Part shown: one piece after another, positions 7,412-13,800 of the stretch
Position numbering within the stretch: position 1 is the first letter of the stretch
Layout of the letters: each line of letters begins with the position of its first letter
Assembly (NCBI GenBank): GCA_018699075.1
Contig: JABIPV010000310.1
Location: 1-13,800, forward strand
DNA: 13,800 bases
Direction of reading: 5' to 3'
Source: Kordiimonadaceae bacterium
Lineage (GTDB): Bacteria > Pseudomonadota > Alphaproteobacteria > Sphingomonadales > Emcibacteraceae
Position numbers and translations under genes: made by a program
Notes under the pieces: model-generated
Told to the model about the DNA's origin: nothing
Database searches by the model: none
What the model saw: the letters and a program-made list of their open reading frames with translations, nothing else

Positions 7412-8688
7412 TCTCCACCATAAATATGTTCTAGCTCTGGTAAATTTTCCTCAGCTGTCTGTGTAAAATTATTCACTCCCGTGGAAAATAAGTTCAATGA
7501 TTTTAGATTACTTAAATTTAGCAATTGCTTAGCACCTTCATTGGTAACCTGGGTATCAGAAATATTTAAAGAATATAGCTCTGTTAATTGTCCAATAACA
7601 GCCATCTGTGTATCATTTAACGAACTTCTACTTAATTTTAAAACGGTCAACTGATCTTTAATTGCAAGTAACAGATTTAAAGTATCATCCGTTAAGGGCA
7701 CAAGCGGGGTGGAATATATCACTTCAATATATGGCTCATCTTGAATTGAACGTCTGAATTTAAAGCCAGCATCTTCAAGTTTTTCAATGATATTTGGATC
7801 TGCATCAGCGGCTAAAAATTTGACCTCAATGTTACTAAGTCCTAATTCACTGGCAATTATAGTTTGTAAATCAGCGGAAATTCCAACGTCTTTAAGTGAT
7901 GCATTTTCAACGGCTCCATTTTCAATCCACCATTTAAGTATGGCGATTTGATTTTCCGTTAAGGCTGTTTTTCCTTCTGCGGGCATAAAATTTTCATCGG
8001 ATGGATGAAGATTAATTCTTTTAAACAGTTCACTATTTTCGAGTGAATTTGCCATGACCGCTGGACCAGTCTTACCCCCTTTTAGTATTGCCGCGTGGTT
8101 GTTTAGTTTAAGCTCACCTTTAGTTTTTTCATCATTGTGACATCCCACACAGCGGCTTTCAAAAATTGGCTGAATGATATCTGGGTAAACAAGAGCTACA
8201 TCTAAACTCGCCGGTTTTAGGCGGGCTTTGGTTGCTGCGGGCAGTCCGGCCATTGTACGGATAGCTTGCGGGGCATGTTCAACTAGAAACGTTGATCCAT
8301 GGGTCATGTTGGCCCCATAATGACCCGTGAGCGTTAACAAGATTAATTGAACAACACTAAAGGCGGCAACACTTGTTGTTGCCTTGGTTCCGTTCTTGCC
8401 AAATAACAACCAACAAATTATTGAAAAGACGGCGACACTAATACCATAGGTCATATGAATGGCCACTGCATCGGCATTATAGCCGCCGCCGAGTGAAAGC
8501 ATGTAGCCTAATATACAGGTGCCAATGGCGCTTATCGCCCCCCAAAGCCATACGGTTTGCATTACTTCACTACGGGCACGTTTTTTCAAAAAAGCGTAAA
8601 TTTCCAAACATGCTGCCATCACAAGAATACCAATTGGTAAATGTAATACCAACACATGGAAACGGCCGAAAAATTGTATGAGATCCAT
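7408..8688 (-). CDS. Membrane c-type cytochrome: DUF2231-like four-helix domain, PSC1 heme domain, LRR-like tail
   Basis: This 426-residue protein has three parts. Residues 8-122 form about four membrane helices resembling DUF2231, rich in histidines near helix ends (H11, H16, H78, H123, H130, H138) that could bind heme b or a quinone. Residues 165-260 are a planctomycete-type cytochrome c domain (PSC1) with heme motif CVGCH at 180-184 and likely axial ligand M235 (NFMPAEG). Residues 335-405 look like leucine-rich repeats (LTVLKLSRSSL, LYSLNISDTQV, LKSLNLFSTGV). It probably sits in the inner membrane with the heme domain in the periplasm, moving electrons between quinones and periplasmic partners (inference). 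It starts 15 nt after the DUF1501 gene with a weak ribosome site and overlaps the downstream TIM-barrel gene by 4 nt. Confidence 0.85.
   Translation of the reverse strand: MDLIQFFGRFHVLVLHLPIGILVMAACLEIYAFLKKRARSEVMQTVWLWGAISAIGTCILGYMLSLGGGYNADAVAIHMTYGISVAVFSIICWLLFGKNGTKATTSVAAFSVVQLILLTLTGHYGANMTHGSTFLVEHAPQAIRTMAGLPAATKARLKPASLDVALVYPDIIQPIFESRCVGCHNDEKTKGELKLNNHAAILKGGKTGPAVMANSLENSELFKRINLHPSDENFMPAEGKTALTENQIAILKWWIENGAVENASLKDVGISADLQTIIASELGLSNIEVKFLAADADPNIIEKLEDAGFKFRRSIQDEPYIEVIYSTPLVPLTDDTLNLLLAIKDQLTVLKLSRSSLNDTQMAVIGQLTELYSLNISDTQVTNEGAKQLLNLSNLKSLNLFSTGVNNFTQTAEENLPELEHIYGGE
7413..7419 (-). promoter_or_regulatory. Ribosome site unusually close to a GTG start
   Basis: Read on the minus strand, GGTGGAG is followed by one A and then the GTG start at 7411, which is too tight for normal initiation. 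No in-frame ATG follows before the twin arginines. An ATT at 7405-7403 would have 7-nt spacing but would be a rare start codon. The site lies in the last codons of the upstream cytochrome gene, so initiation probably relies on terminating ribosomes at GTGA. Which codon initiates cannot be decided here. Confidence 0.5.
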
Positions 8689-8703
8689 ATTCTTTACTTC
8701 TAC

Positions 8704-10185
8704 CTATGCCATTAAATCTTCAACGACATGACCATGAACGTCGGTGAGCCTAAAACGTCTACCCTGATACTTATAGTTAAGGTTGGTGTGATCAATTCCG
8801 AGCAAGTGCATTAATGTTGCCTGCAAATCATGAATATGAACGAGACCGGGTTGGAACTTGCTTTTGTCTGCGGTCATGGGGGCACCAGAACTATCAACGA
8901 TGTTATATCCATAATCATCAGTTTGACCGTAAGTCGTACCACTTTTAACGCCGCCGCCTGCCATGAATAAACTAAAACAGCGGGAATGATGGTCGCGTCC
9001 GTATTTTTCCTTGGTTAACTTACCTTGGCAGTAACTGGTTCGGCCAAACTCACCACCCCAAATAACCAGAGTATCTTCCAGAAGTCCACGTTGTTTTAAA
9101 TCGGTAATAAGCCCCATAGTCGCACGGTCTACGTCCTTACATTGTCCGGGAATATCGTCCATCATATTATCATGTTGATCCCAACCGATATGATAAAGCT
9201 GAATGAATTTTACGTCACGTTCTGCAAGCCTACGTGCCATCAGGCAGTTTGCGGCATATGTACCAGGTTTTCTTGCATCTTCACCATAAAGATCAAACAC
9301 ATGATCCGGTTCATCGCTTAAGTCTGTCGCTTCTGGGATCGTGTCCTGCATCCGATAAGACATTTCATATTGTGCAATTCTTGATAGTATTTCAGGATCA
9401 CGGGTGCGGTCATATTGTTCTTGATTCATTTTTACAATACGGTCGAGAGTACGGCGGCGGCGCGGTGCATCAATGCCGTCCGGGTTACTTAAATAAAGAA
9501 CGGCGTCTGATCCGGCGCGAAGCTGAACACCCTGATGTAGTGACGGAAGAAATGCACTGCCCCATAGGCGTGAATATAGCGGTTGGCCCGCGGGTCGGCC
9601 TGAACCACGTGACGTCATGACGACAAAATTAGGAAGATTATTATTATCGCTTCCCAGGCCGTAACTAACCCACGAACCGAAACTTGGACGTCCCGCCAAC
9701 ATAAAGCCTGTTTGTAAAATGGTCATGGCAGGATCGTGATTTATGGCATCGGTTGTCATAGACCGGATGATGCATAACTCATCAGATATGCTCGCAATGT
9801 TTGGCAGCAACTCACTCACCCAAGCGCCACTTTCACCGTGCTGTTTAAATTTATATTGTGACGCGGCAAGTGGGAAGGATTCCTGTTCCGATGACATGCC
9901 CGTAAGGCGTTGAGTGCCTCTGATTTCATCGGGAAGTTCTTCACCATGTTTTTCTTCAAGCATTGGTTTATAATCAAAGAGTTCCTGCTGAGATGGTGCG
10001 CCACTTTGCATCAGATAAATAACGCGTTTAGCTTTTGGAAGATGGTGTGCTCCACCCAAAATTCCATTATTAATCCCTGCCATAGCACTCATTGAAGAAC
10101 CTGCGCCCATTGCCATGCCCCCTAAAGCAACACCAGTTTTTTTAAGAAACTCTCTTCGATTAAATTCTGTATCTATTGGGTTCAT
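8704..10185 (-). CDS. Tat-exported DUF1501 family protein
   Basis: This 493-residue DUF1501 protein is exported by Tat (N9-R-R-E-F-L-K15 and a Gly/Ala/Met-rich hydrophobic region to about residue 37). DUF1501 belongs to the alkaline phosphatase/sulfatase fold group. Conserved-looking stretches are YHIGWDQHD (H332, D336, H338), GGEFGRT (377-383), GRDHH (H399, H400) and HIHDLQATLMHLLG (H450, H452), which could form a metal site. No reaction is established for the family, and this sequence lacks an obvious sulfatase CxPxR motif. It is co-encoded with a DUF1549/DUF1553 cytochrome protein, the usual partner in many genomes, and starts 2 nt after that gene's stop. Its ribosome site AAGG lies in the partner's last codons. 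A role with the partner in sugar or glycan processing is inference. Confidence 0.92.
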   Translation of the reverse strand: MNPIDTEFNRREFLKKTGVALGGMAMGAGSSMSAMAGINNGILGGAHHLPKAKRVIYLMQSGAPSQQELFDYKPMLEEKHGEELPDEIRGTQRLTGMSSEQESFPLAASQYKFKQHGESGAWVSELLPNIASISDELCIIRSMTTDAINHDPAMTILQTGFMLAGRPSFGSWVSYGLGSDNNNLPNFVVMTSRGSGRPAGQPLYSRLWGSAFLPSLHQGVQLRAGSDAVLYLSNPDGIDAPRRRRTLDRIVKMNQEQYDRTRDPEILSRIAQYEMSYRMQDTIPEATDLSDEPDHVFDLYGEDARKPGTYAANCLMARRLAERDVKFIQLYHIGWDQHDNMMDDIPGQCKDVDRATMGLITDLKQRGLLEDTLVIWGGEFGRTSYCQGKLTKEKYGRDHHSRCFSLFMAGGGVKSGTTYGQTDDYGYNIVDSSGAPMTADKSKFQPGLVHIHDLQATLMHLLGIDHTNLNYKYQGRRFRLTDVHGHVVEDLMA

Positions 10186-10187
10186 GT

Positions 10188-13100
10188 TTATCGCCTTGTA
10201 ATAAATTCGCTGAGGTTCATGACAGTGGTTGCAACAACCGCGTAAGACGCGAGTTCCTCACTACCTACTTCAGATATCTTATATTCTCCAATCGAAAGTA
10301 GACCGTCAACGGCCTCTTCATCCTGACCAAAATCCATCATCATATCTTGTTGAAGTTCAGATAGTCCTTCAAGCTCGGTTATTGATAAATTACGGCTGAG
10401 CAAGCTTTTAGCAATATATTTTATTCTGTCTTCTGTACTTTCATGTTTTATAATCGCATTTTGTGCAAGTACACGCGACGCTTCAACATATTGAGGATCA
10501 TTCAGAAGGACCAATGCTTGAAGGGGTGTGTTGGTTGACGTCCTACGCGGCGTTGCCACATCACGGGTCGTGGCATCAAAAAGCAGCATAGATGGCACTG
10601 GAAGTGTGCGCTTCCAGTATGAATATAAACCTCTGCGATATAAATTCTCACCTTCATCATGCCTATAAACATCGAAAGTGGTCAATTCGCGCCATAACCC
10701 ATCAGGCTGATAAGGCTTCACGCTTTTACCACCAATCCTAGGCGAAAGTAATTCAGAGCCTTTTAGTACACTATCCCTGATCATCTCGGCACTCATTCGG
10801 TAAGATGCTCCCCTTGATAGAAGAATATTTTCTGGGTCTGGAACAGGTGAAATATTGGGCAGTGACGAATCTTGTTGATAGGTTTTCGACATCATCATGG
10901 TTTTCAAGATATGTTTAACATCCCAACCGCTTTCAATAAATTCAATTGCCAGCCAATCCAGTAGCTTTGGATGGCTAGGAAGGCTGCCCTGACTGCCGAA
11001 ATTTTCTGCTGACACGACAATACCTTTACCAAAAAGTGCCTGCCAATAACGATTTACCGTTACACGAGCTGTTAGGGTATTTTCATCAGATGTGAGCCAT
11101 TGTACCAGCCCTAATCTATTTCTGGGACGACTGTCTCCTAAAGTACCAAACTCAAGAGGTATATTTGCGCTTAGAATTTCTGTTTCGTCGGGTTGTTCAT
11201 AACTTCCCCGCTTTAATAGATAAGTAGGCCTAGTTGTAAAATCTTCCGGGTAGTCTTCCATGATCATATAAGGCTGGCTATGTTCTTCGATGAGAATGCG
11301 TTTTTGGTCGATCAAATCAAACAAGTTTGACTTTGCAGTAACATAGTCCTGATTGTCGTTCATATATTCAGCCGGAATGTTTACTCCGTCCGATGGCCCG
11401 TCAATACGGCCATTTATTGATGTAGTTAAGACGGGTGAAGAATACTGGCTTAATGAAACGATCGCTTCATTAGAAAGATTTTTTTTATGATAAAGTCTTA
11501 TTTCATCAACATCGTGAGAAATACTACCTGTCTCTAAACTATCATACCCCCACCCTGTAAGAAGCGGGTTTGTATTGTCAATTTCACTTGTAAGGGCATC
11601 TTTTATGATTTCCGTTTCAATCTCATTACCACCAATATAGAATTTTACGCCTGTGGCTGAACCCGAACCATCATAAGATGCATAAATATGCTGCCATTCT
11701 TTTAGATTGGTAATTGGTTCTTTAGAAGTTACATCAATTGCATTCTTGGGCCAAGAGGACACAGAGACGAATTGTAATTTGTCTTCAGTTGTAATGCGAA
11801 GGGAAAAACCGCGTTGTTCTTTGCCCATATCCATTTGTTCCAATAAGGAAAAAGGTTTTCTAAGCACTGGCTTATTTGAGGCATAAACATTGCCATTTTT
11901 CTCTGCTTCATTTTGGTCTTCCGCTGATTTAGCTTCAGGAGCTACATATTCTTTAGCCTTTAGCTCCTCTCGCCTTGTCCAGACACTAATCCCTAGAGGG
12001 TCACTTTTCTTAACGTCAATTGATTTACCGACGAATGCATAGGCGTAATAAATTGAAATCGGCTGTGTGCCGATGCGAATGGCATTGCCAAATTTACCGG
12101 GAACAAGAAGTGTATCGTTGGATTGCTCAATCTCTGTTTCCATACCATTGTAGCTTAACGTTCCATCATCAGATAATTCATTGATTATATGTTCAGGAAT
12201 GGCGGCAACTTCTTTTTCAATCCGTGTTTTATATTCTTCAAAATGAGCCAACTCAATAACCCGCAGGTCTTGTTCTTGCTTTTCAATATCTGACAGCAAC
12301 TGATTCATTTGATCTAAATATTCATCTTCTTGAAAATAATTCATGAATGGCGGGTGAGCATCTGACCGTGCCTTAACAATACCAAATTCCTTAGTATTAT
12401 TGAAAAAGGCGAACATGTTGTAATAGTCTTTTTGACTTACAGGGTCGAACTTATGATCATGACAACGGGCGCAACCGACTGTGTGCCCAAGAAAAGTAGT
12501 TGATGTCGCATCAACTTTATCGGCCACATATTCAACACGAAACTCTTCGTGCACAATGCCTTCTTCTGAACTCACCAGCGTATTACGATTAAATCCAGTT
12601 GCAATAAGAGTATCTTGTGTAGGATTTGGCATAAGATCCCCCGCAAGCTGTACCGTCATAAATTCATCAAAAGGCATATTGTTATCAAATGATTTAATCA
12701 CCCAATCCCGGTAAGGCCACATTTGCCTCGCGAAATCATTTTGATACCCATGAGTATCACCGTAACGGGCAAGATCAAGCCAAGCAGACGCCATATGTTC
12801 TGCATATTGTGGTGTACTTAAAAGATCATCAACCATATATTCGAAATAATCTTCCCGATCATCTGCCATATACTTATCAAATTGTTCTGCAGACGGAATA
12901 ATTCCCGTCAAATCAAGAAATGCACGCCTAATTAAAGTCGCCTTGTCGGCTTTATCAGATGGGGTTAATCCAGCCGCTTCAATTTTAGCCAAGGTAAAAT
13001 TATCAATTGGACTTATTGGCCAATCTGCTTGCCCAACAATTGGTAGATCCGCTTTTATCGGTGGGATATAGGCCCAGTGCTTTTCATACACCGCCCCTTG

Positions 13101-13475
13101 ATCAATCCAAGCGCGGATGATTTCCGCTTCTTCCGGTGCAATCGTCATGTGCGACTTTGGCGGCGGCATAATGAAGTCGGGATTATCTGACGTAATTCGT
13201 TTGTAAGCGATACTGTTTTCAGCGTCGCCAGGAATGATCGGAAAACCACCCTCTTTTAATTCTTTAAAAGCAATTTCAGGGATATCAAGTTGTAAGTCCG
13301 CTTTGCGACTTCCCACATCAGGACCGTGACATTGAAAACAGCGGTCTGATAATATCGGCTTAACTTGTAAGCTATAGCTAATTTGTTCATCTTTTGTTGT
13401 GGAATTTTCGCCACAAGCAGTAAGTAGAACACTGAATAGAAATAAAGGCGTGAGCTTAATCAATCGTGAATTCAT
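10188..13475 (-). CDS. Lipoprotein with PSC1 cytochrome, DUF1549, LamG-like and DUF1553 domains
   Basis: This large 1095-residue lipoprotein is first in the minus operon. The signal peptide ends in lipobox LLTAC with C21 lipidated; the following G-E does not signal inner-membrane retention, so outer-membrane anchoring is likely. A planctomycete-type cytochrome domain follows, with heme motif CFQCH at 46-50 and likely Met ligand in FIMPPP. DUF1549 spans about 148-355 and ends with a second CxxCH, CARCH at 335-339, followed by DHKFDPVS, a family hallmark. A LamG/concanavalin-like module at about 440-685 could bind carbohydrate. DUF1553 spans about 780-1065 (TVNRYWQALFGKG; RTSTNTPLQALVLLNDP). 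No reaction is proven for these domains. The LamG module, heme motifs and neighbours suggest redox chemistry on a glycan or its breakdown product (inference). Residues 505-535 are charged and low in complexity, probably a loop. Confidence 0.93.
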   Translation of the reverse strand: MNSRLIKLTPLFLFSVLLTACGENSTTKDEQISYSLQVKPILSDRCFQCHGPDVGSRKADLQLDIPEIAFKELKEGGFPIIPGDAENSIAYKRITSDNPDFIMPPPKSHMTIAPEEAEIIRAWIDQGAVYEKHWAYIPPIKADLPIVGQADWPISPIDNFTLAKIEAAGLTPSDKADKATLIRRAFLDLTGIIPSAEQFDKYMADDREDYFEYMVDDLLSTPQYAEHMASAWLDLARYGDTHGYQNDFARQMWPYRDWVIKSFDNNMPFDEFMTVQLAGDLMPNPTQDTLIATGFNRNTLVSSEEGIVHEEFRVEYVADKVDATSTTFLGHTVGCARCHDHKFDPVSQKDYYNMFAFFNNTKEFGIVKARSDAHPPFMNYFQEDEYLDQMNQLLSDIEKQEQDLRVIELAHFEEYKTRIEKEVAAIPEHIINELSDDGTLSYNGMETEIEQSNDTLLVPGKFGNAIRIGTQPISIYYAYAFVGKSIDVKKSDPLGISVWTRREELKAKEYVAPEAKSAEDQNEAEKNGNVYASNKPVLRKPFSLLEQMDMGKEQRGFSLRITTEDKLQFVSVSSWPKNAIDVTSKEPITNLKEWQHIYASYDGSGSATGVKFYIGGNEIETEIIKDALTSEIDNTNPLLTGWGYDSLETGSISHDVDEIRLYHKKNLSNEAIVSLSQYSSPVLTTSINGRIDGPSDGVNIPAEYMNDNQDYVTAKSNLFDLIDQKRILIEEHSQPYMIMEDYPEDFTTRPTYLLKRGSYEQPDETEILSANIPLEFGTLGDSRPRNRLGLVQWLTSDENTLTARVTVNRYWQALFGKGIVVSAENFGSQGSLPSHPKLLDWLAIEFIESGWDVKHILKTMMMSKTYQQDSSLPNISPVPDPENILLSRGASYRMSAEMIRDSVLKGSELLSPRIGGKSVKPYQPDGLWRELTTFDVYRHDEGENLYRRGLYSYWKRTLPVPSMLLFDATTRDVATPRRTSTNTPLQALVLLNDPQYVEASRVLAQNAIIKHESTEDRIKYIAKSLLSRNLSITELEGLSELQQDMMMDFGQDEEAVDGLLSIGEYKISEVGSEELASYAVVATTVMNLSEFITRR
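10194..10197 (-). promoter_or_regulatory. Ribosome site embedded in the end of the DUF1549/1553 gene
   Basis: On the minus strand, AAGG sits in the ACA-AGG codons just before the CGA-TAA end of the upstream gene, with 8 nt between AGG and the ATG at 10185. The start is only 2 nt past the TAA. This geometry fixes the DUF1501 start and implies translational coupling of the pair. Confidence 0.6.
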
Positions 13476-13548
13476 TTATATATCTTTTAATAATTTTTCC
13501 CTAAGCGAAAGATGCTTACTACCCATTCATAAGTTTGTCCTTATGTTA

Positions 13549-13577
13549 TTTATAAGCGTGCATCAAACGCTAAGAAA
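13549..13577 (-). promoter_or_regulatory. Candidate promoter of the cytochrome/DUF1501 operon
   Basis: On the minus strand a -10-like TATAAA (13554-13549) is preceded by TTTCTT (13577-13572) at 17-nt spacing. The -10 is good but the -35 matches the consensus poorly. Transcription would start near 13542 and give a leader of about 65 nt. A second possibility further upstream is TTGCAC with TACGTT at 17-nt spacing, with a better -35 and worse -10. Neither can be confirmed from sequence alone. Confidence 0.3.
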
Positions 13578-13645
13578 CAAACGTATCAGCTAAAATCAAT
13601 CAGTGCAAGAGGGACTAAGGCAAGTATCAGCTTGCAGATAAATCC

Positions 13646-13659
13646 ATTACTTGAGTAAT
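13646..13659. repeat. Small inverted repeat abutting the insertion element
   Basis: ATTACT and AGTAAT are perfect 6-nt arms around TG, ending 1 nt before the element's terminal repeat. This may be an operator half-buried by the insertion, a target preference of the element, or chance. Confidence 0.35.
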
Positions 13660-13660
13660 T

Positions 13661-13685
13661 TGATGTGCCCCTGATTTGTTAGACA
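13661..13685 (-). repeat. Terminal inverted repeat (right end) of the IS3-family element
   Basis: Read inward on the plus strand, the element begins TGATGTGCCCCTGATTTG, then TTAGACA, 2 nt before the transposase stop. IS3-family ends start with TG and commonly carry a GGGG/CCCC block followed by a TTAGACA-like segment at about this distance. The partner repeat is outside the window, so the exact length cannot be measured. Confidence 0.75.
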
Positions 13686-13687
13686 CT

Positions 13688-13800
13688 TTATGACTTCATT
13701 ATTGTTTGTTGTTCAAAATCTATCGGTGACAACAATCCGTTGTTACCATGCTTTCTCTTTGGGTTGTAGAAAAACTCGATATAATCAAATATGTCATCAC
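13688..13800 (-). CDS. IS3-family transposase OrfB, C-terminal end (partial)
   Basis: The minus-strand frame entering from the right edge encodes the last 36 residues and stop of a DDE transposase/integrase core protein. The visible part includes FDYIEFFYNPKRKHG and LLSPIDFE, the hallmark C-terminal YN-x-R-x-H and SP-x-x-FE pattern of IS3-family OrfB. The catalytic DDE residues lie beyond the window, so intactness cannot be judged. The stop TAA is at 13690-13688. Confidence 0.9.
   Translation of the reverse strand, partial: DDIFDYIEFFYNPKRKHGNNGLLSPIDFEQQTIMKS

Larger units (their letters stand above)
13476..13660. other. Intergenic control region upstream of the minus operon
   Basis: No gene is supported between the first gene of the minus operon and the insertion element. 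The stretch should carry the operon's promoter (candidate listed separately). On the minus strand it holds a tiny start-stop frame, AAGGACAAACTTATG followed by AAT-GGG-TAG (ATG at 13532-13530), which has a fair ribosome site but encodes only three residues. Confidence 0.5.
13661..13800 (-). mobile_element. End of an IS3-family insertion sequence (partial)
   Basis: The stretch combines a terminal-repeat-like end starting 5'-TGA at 13661 with the C-terminus of an IS3-type transposase reading toward that end. This is the normal order at the right end of IS3-family elements: orfB stop, a few bases, then the inverted repeat. The rest of the element lies to the right of the window. The 3-4 bp target duplication would be ATT or AATT just before 13661; the other copy is not visible. 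The transposase and the DUF1549/1553 operon share orientation, so readthrough from the element could reach the operon. Confidence 0.85.

Noticed and set aside
13399..13593. Plus-strand 64-codon frame across the start of the lipoprotein gene
   Set aside because: It is antisense to the well-supported signal peptide region, with no ribosome site or recognisable product.
1..13800. CRISPR arrays, tRNA, rRNA or riboswitches
   Set aside because: Nothing resembling regularly spaced repeats, tRNA arms or conserved RNA leaders was seen in the short non-coding stretches.

Overview
The window reads as an accessory carbohydrate-use locus from a Gram-negative bacterium of roughly 40% GC. Sec, lipoprotein and three twin-arginine (Tat) export signals show that most products work outside the cytoplasm. 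The protein families (GH78, GMC oxidoreductase with a gluconate-dehydrogenase-type small subunit, DUF1501, DUF1549/DUF1553, planctomycete-type cytochrome domains) are common in marine polysaccharide degraders: Planctomycetota, Verrucomicrobiota, Bacteroidota and some marine Proteobacteria. The Tat-dependent GMC pair and the IS3-type element would fit a marine proteobacterium, but the taxonomy is a guess.

Layout: two convergent operons meet tail to tail. The plus-strand operon (240-6536) encodes an exported GH78 alpha-L-rhamnosidase, a Tat-signal small subunit, a GMC flavoprotein with an Fe-S-type cysteine motif, and a Gfo/Idh/MocA oxidoreductase. Its gaps are 17, 2 and 14 nt. The minus-strand operon (13475 down to 6533) encodes a lipoprotein with two CxxCH motifs (PSC1-DUF1549-LamG-DUF1553), a Tat-exported DUF1501 protein, a four-helix membrane cytochrome with a C-terminal leucine-rich-repeat-like tail, and a Tat-exported sugar isomerase/epimerase-type TIM barrel. 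Its junctions are 2 nt, 15 nt and a 4-nt overlap. The two operons' last genes overlap by 4 nt at their stop codons. Positions 13661-13800 are the end of an IS3-family element whose transposase points toward the minus operon. The flanks 1-227 and 13476-13660 hold only candidate control signals.

Working model (inference): GH78 removes rhamnose from a rhamnose-containing glycan or glycoside outside the cytoplasm. The GMC/small-subunit pair, probably co-exported by Tat, oxidises a sugar hydroxyl, possibly glucoside C3 as in known homologues. The exported TIM barrel and cytoplasmic Gfo/Idh/MocA enzyme process the keto product. The GMC operon has no cytochrome subunit of its own, so the membrane and lipoprotein cytochromes of the facing operon are plausible electron partners. 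The DUF1501 and DUF1549/1553 proteins are widespread, often paired, and lack an established biochemical role; their placement here is the most interesting feature of the window. No transporter, TonB receptor or regulator is visible.
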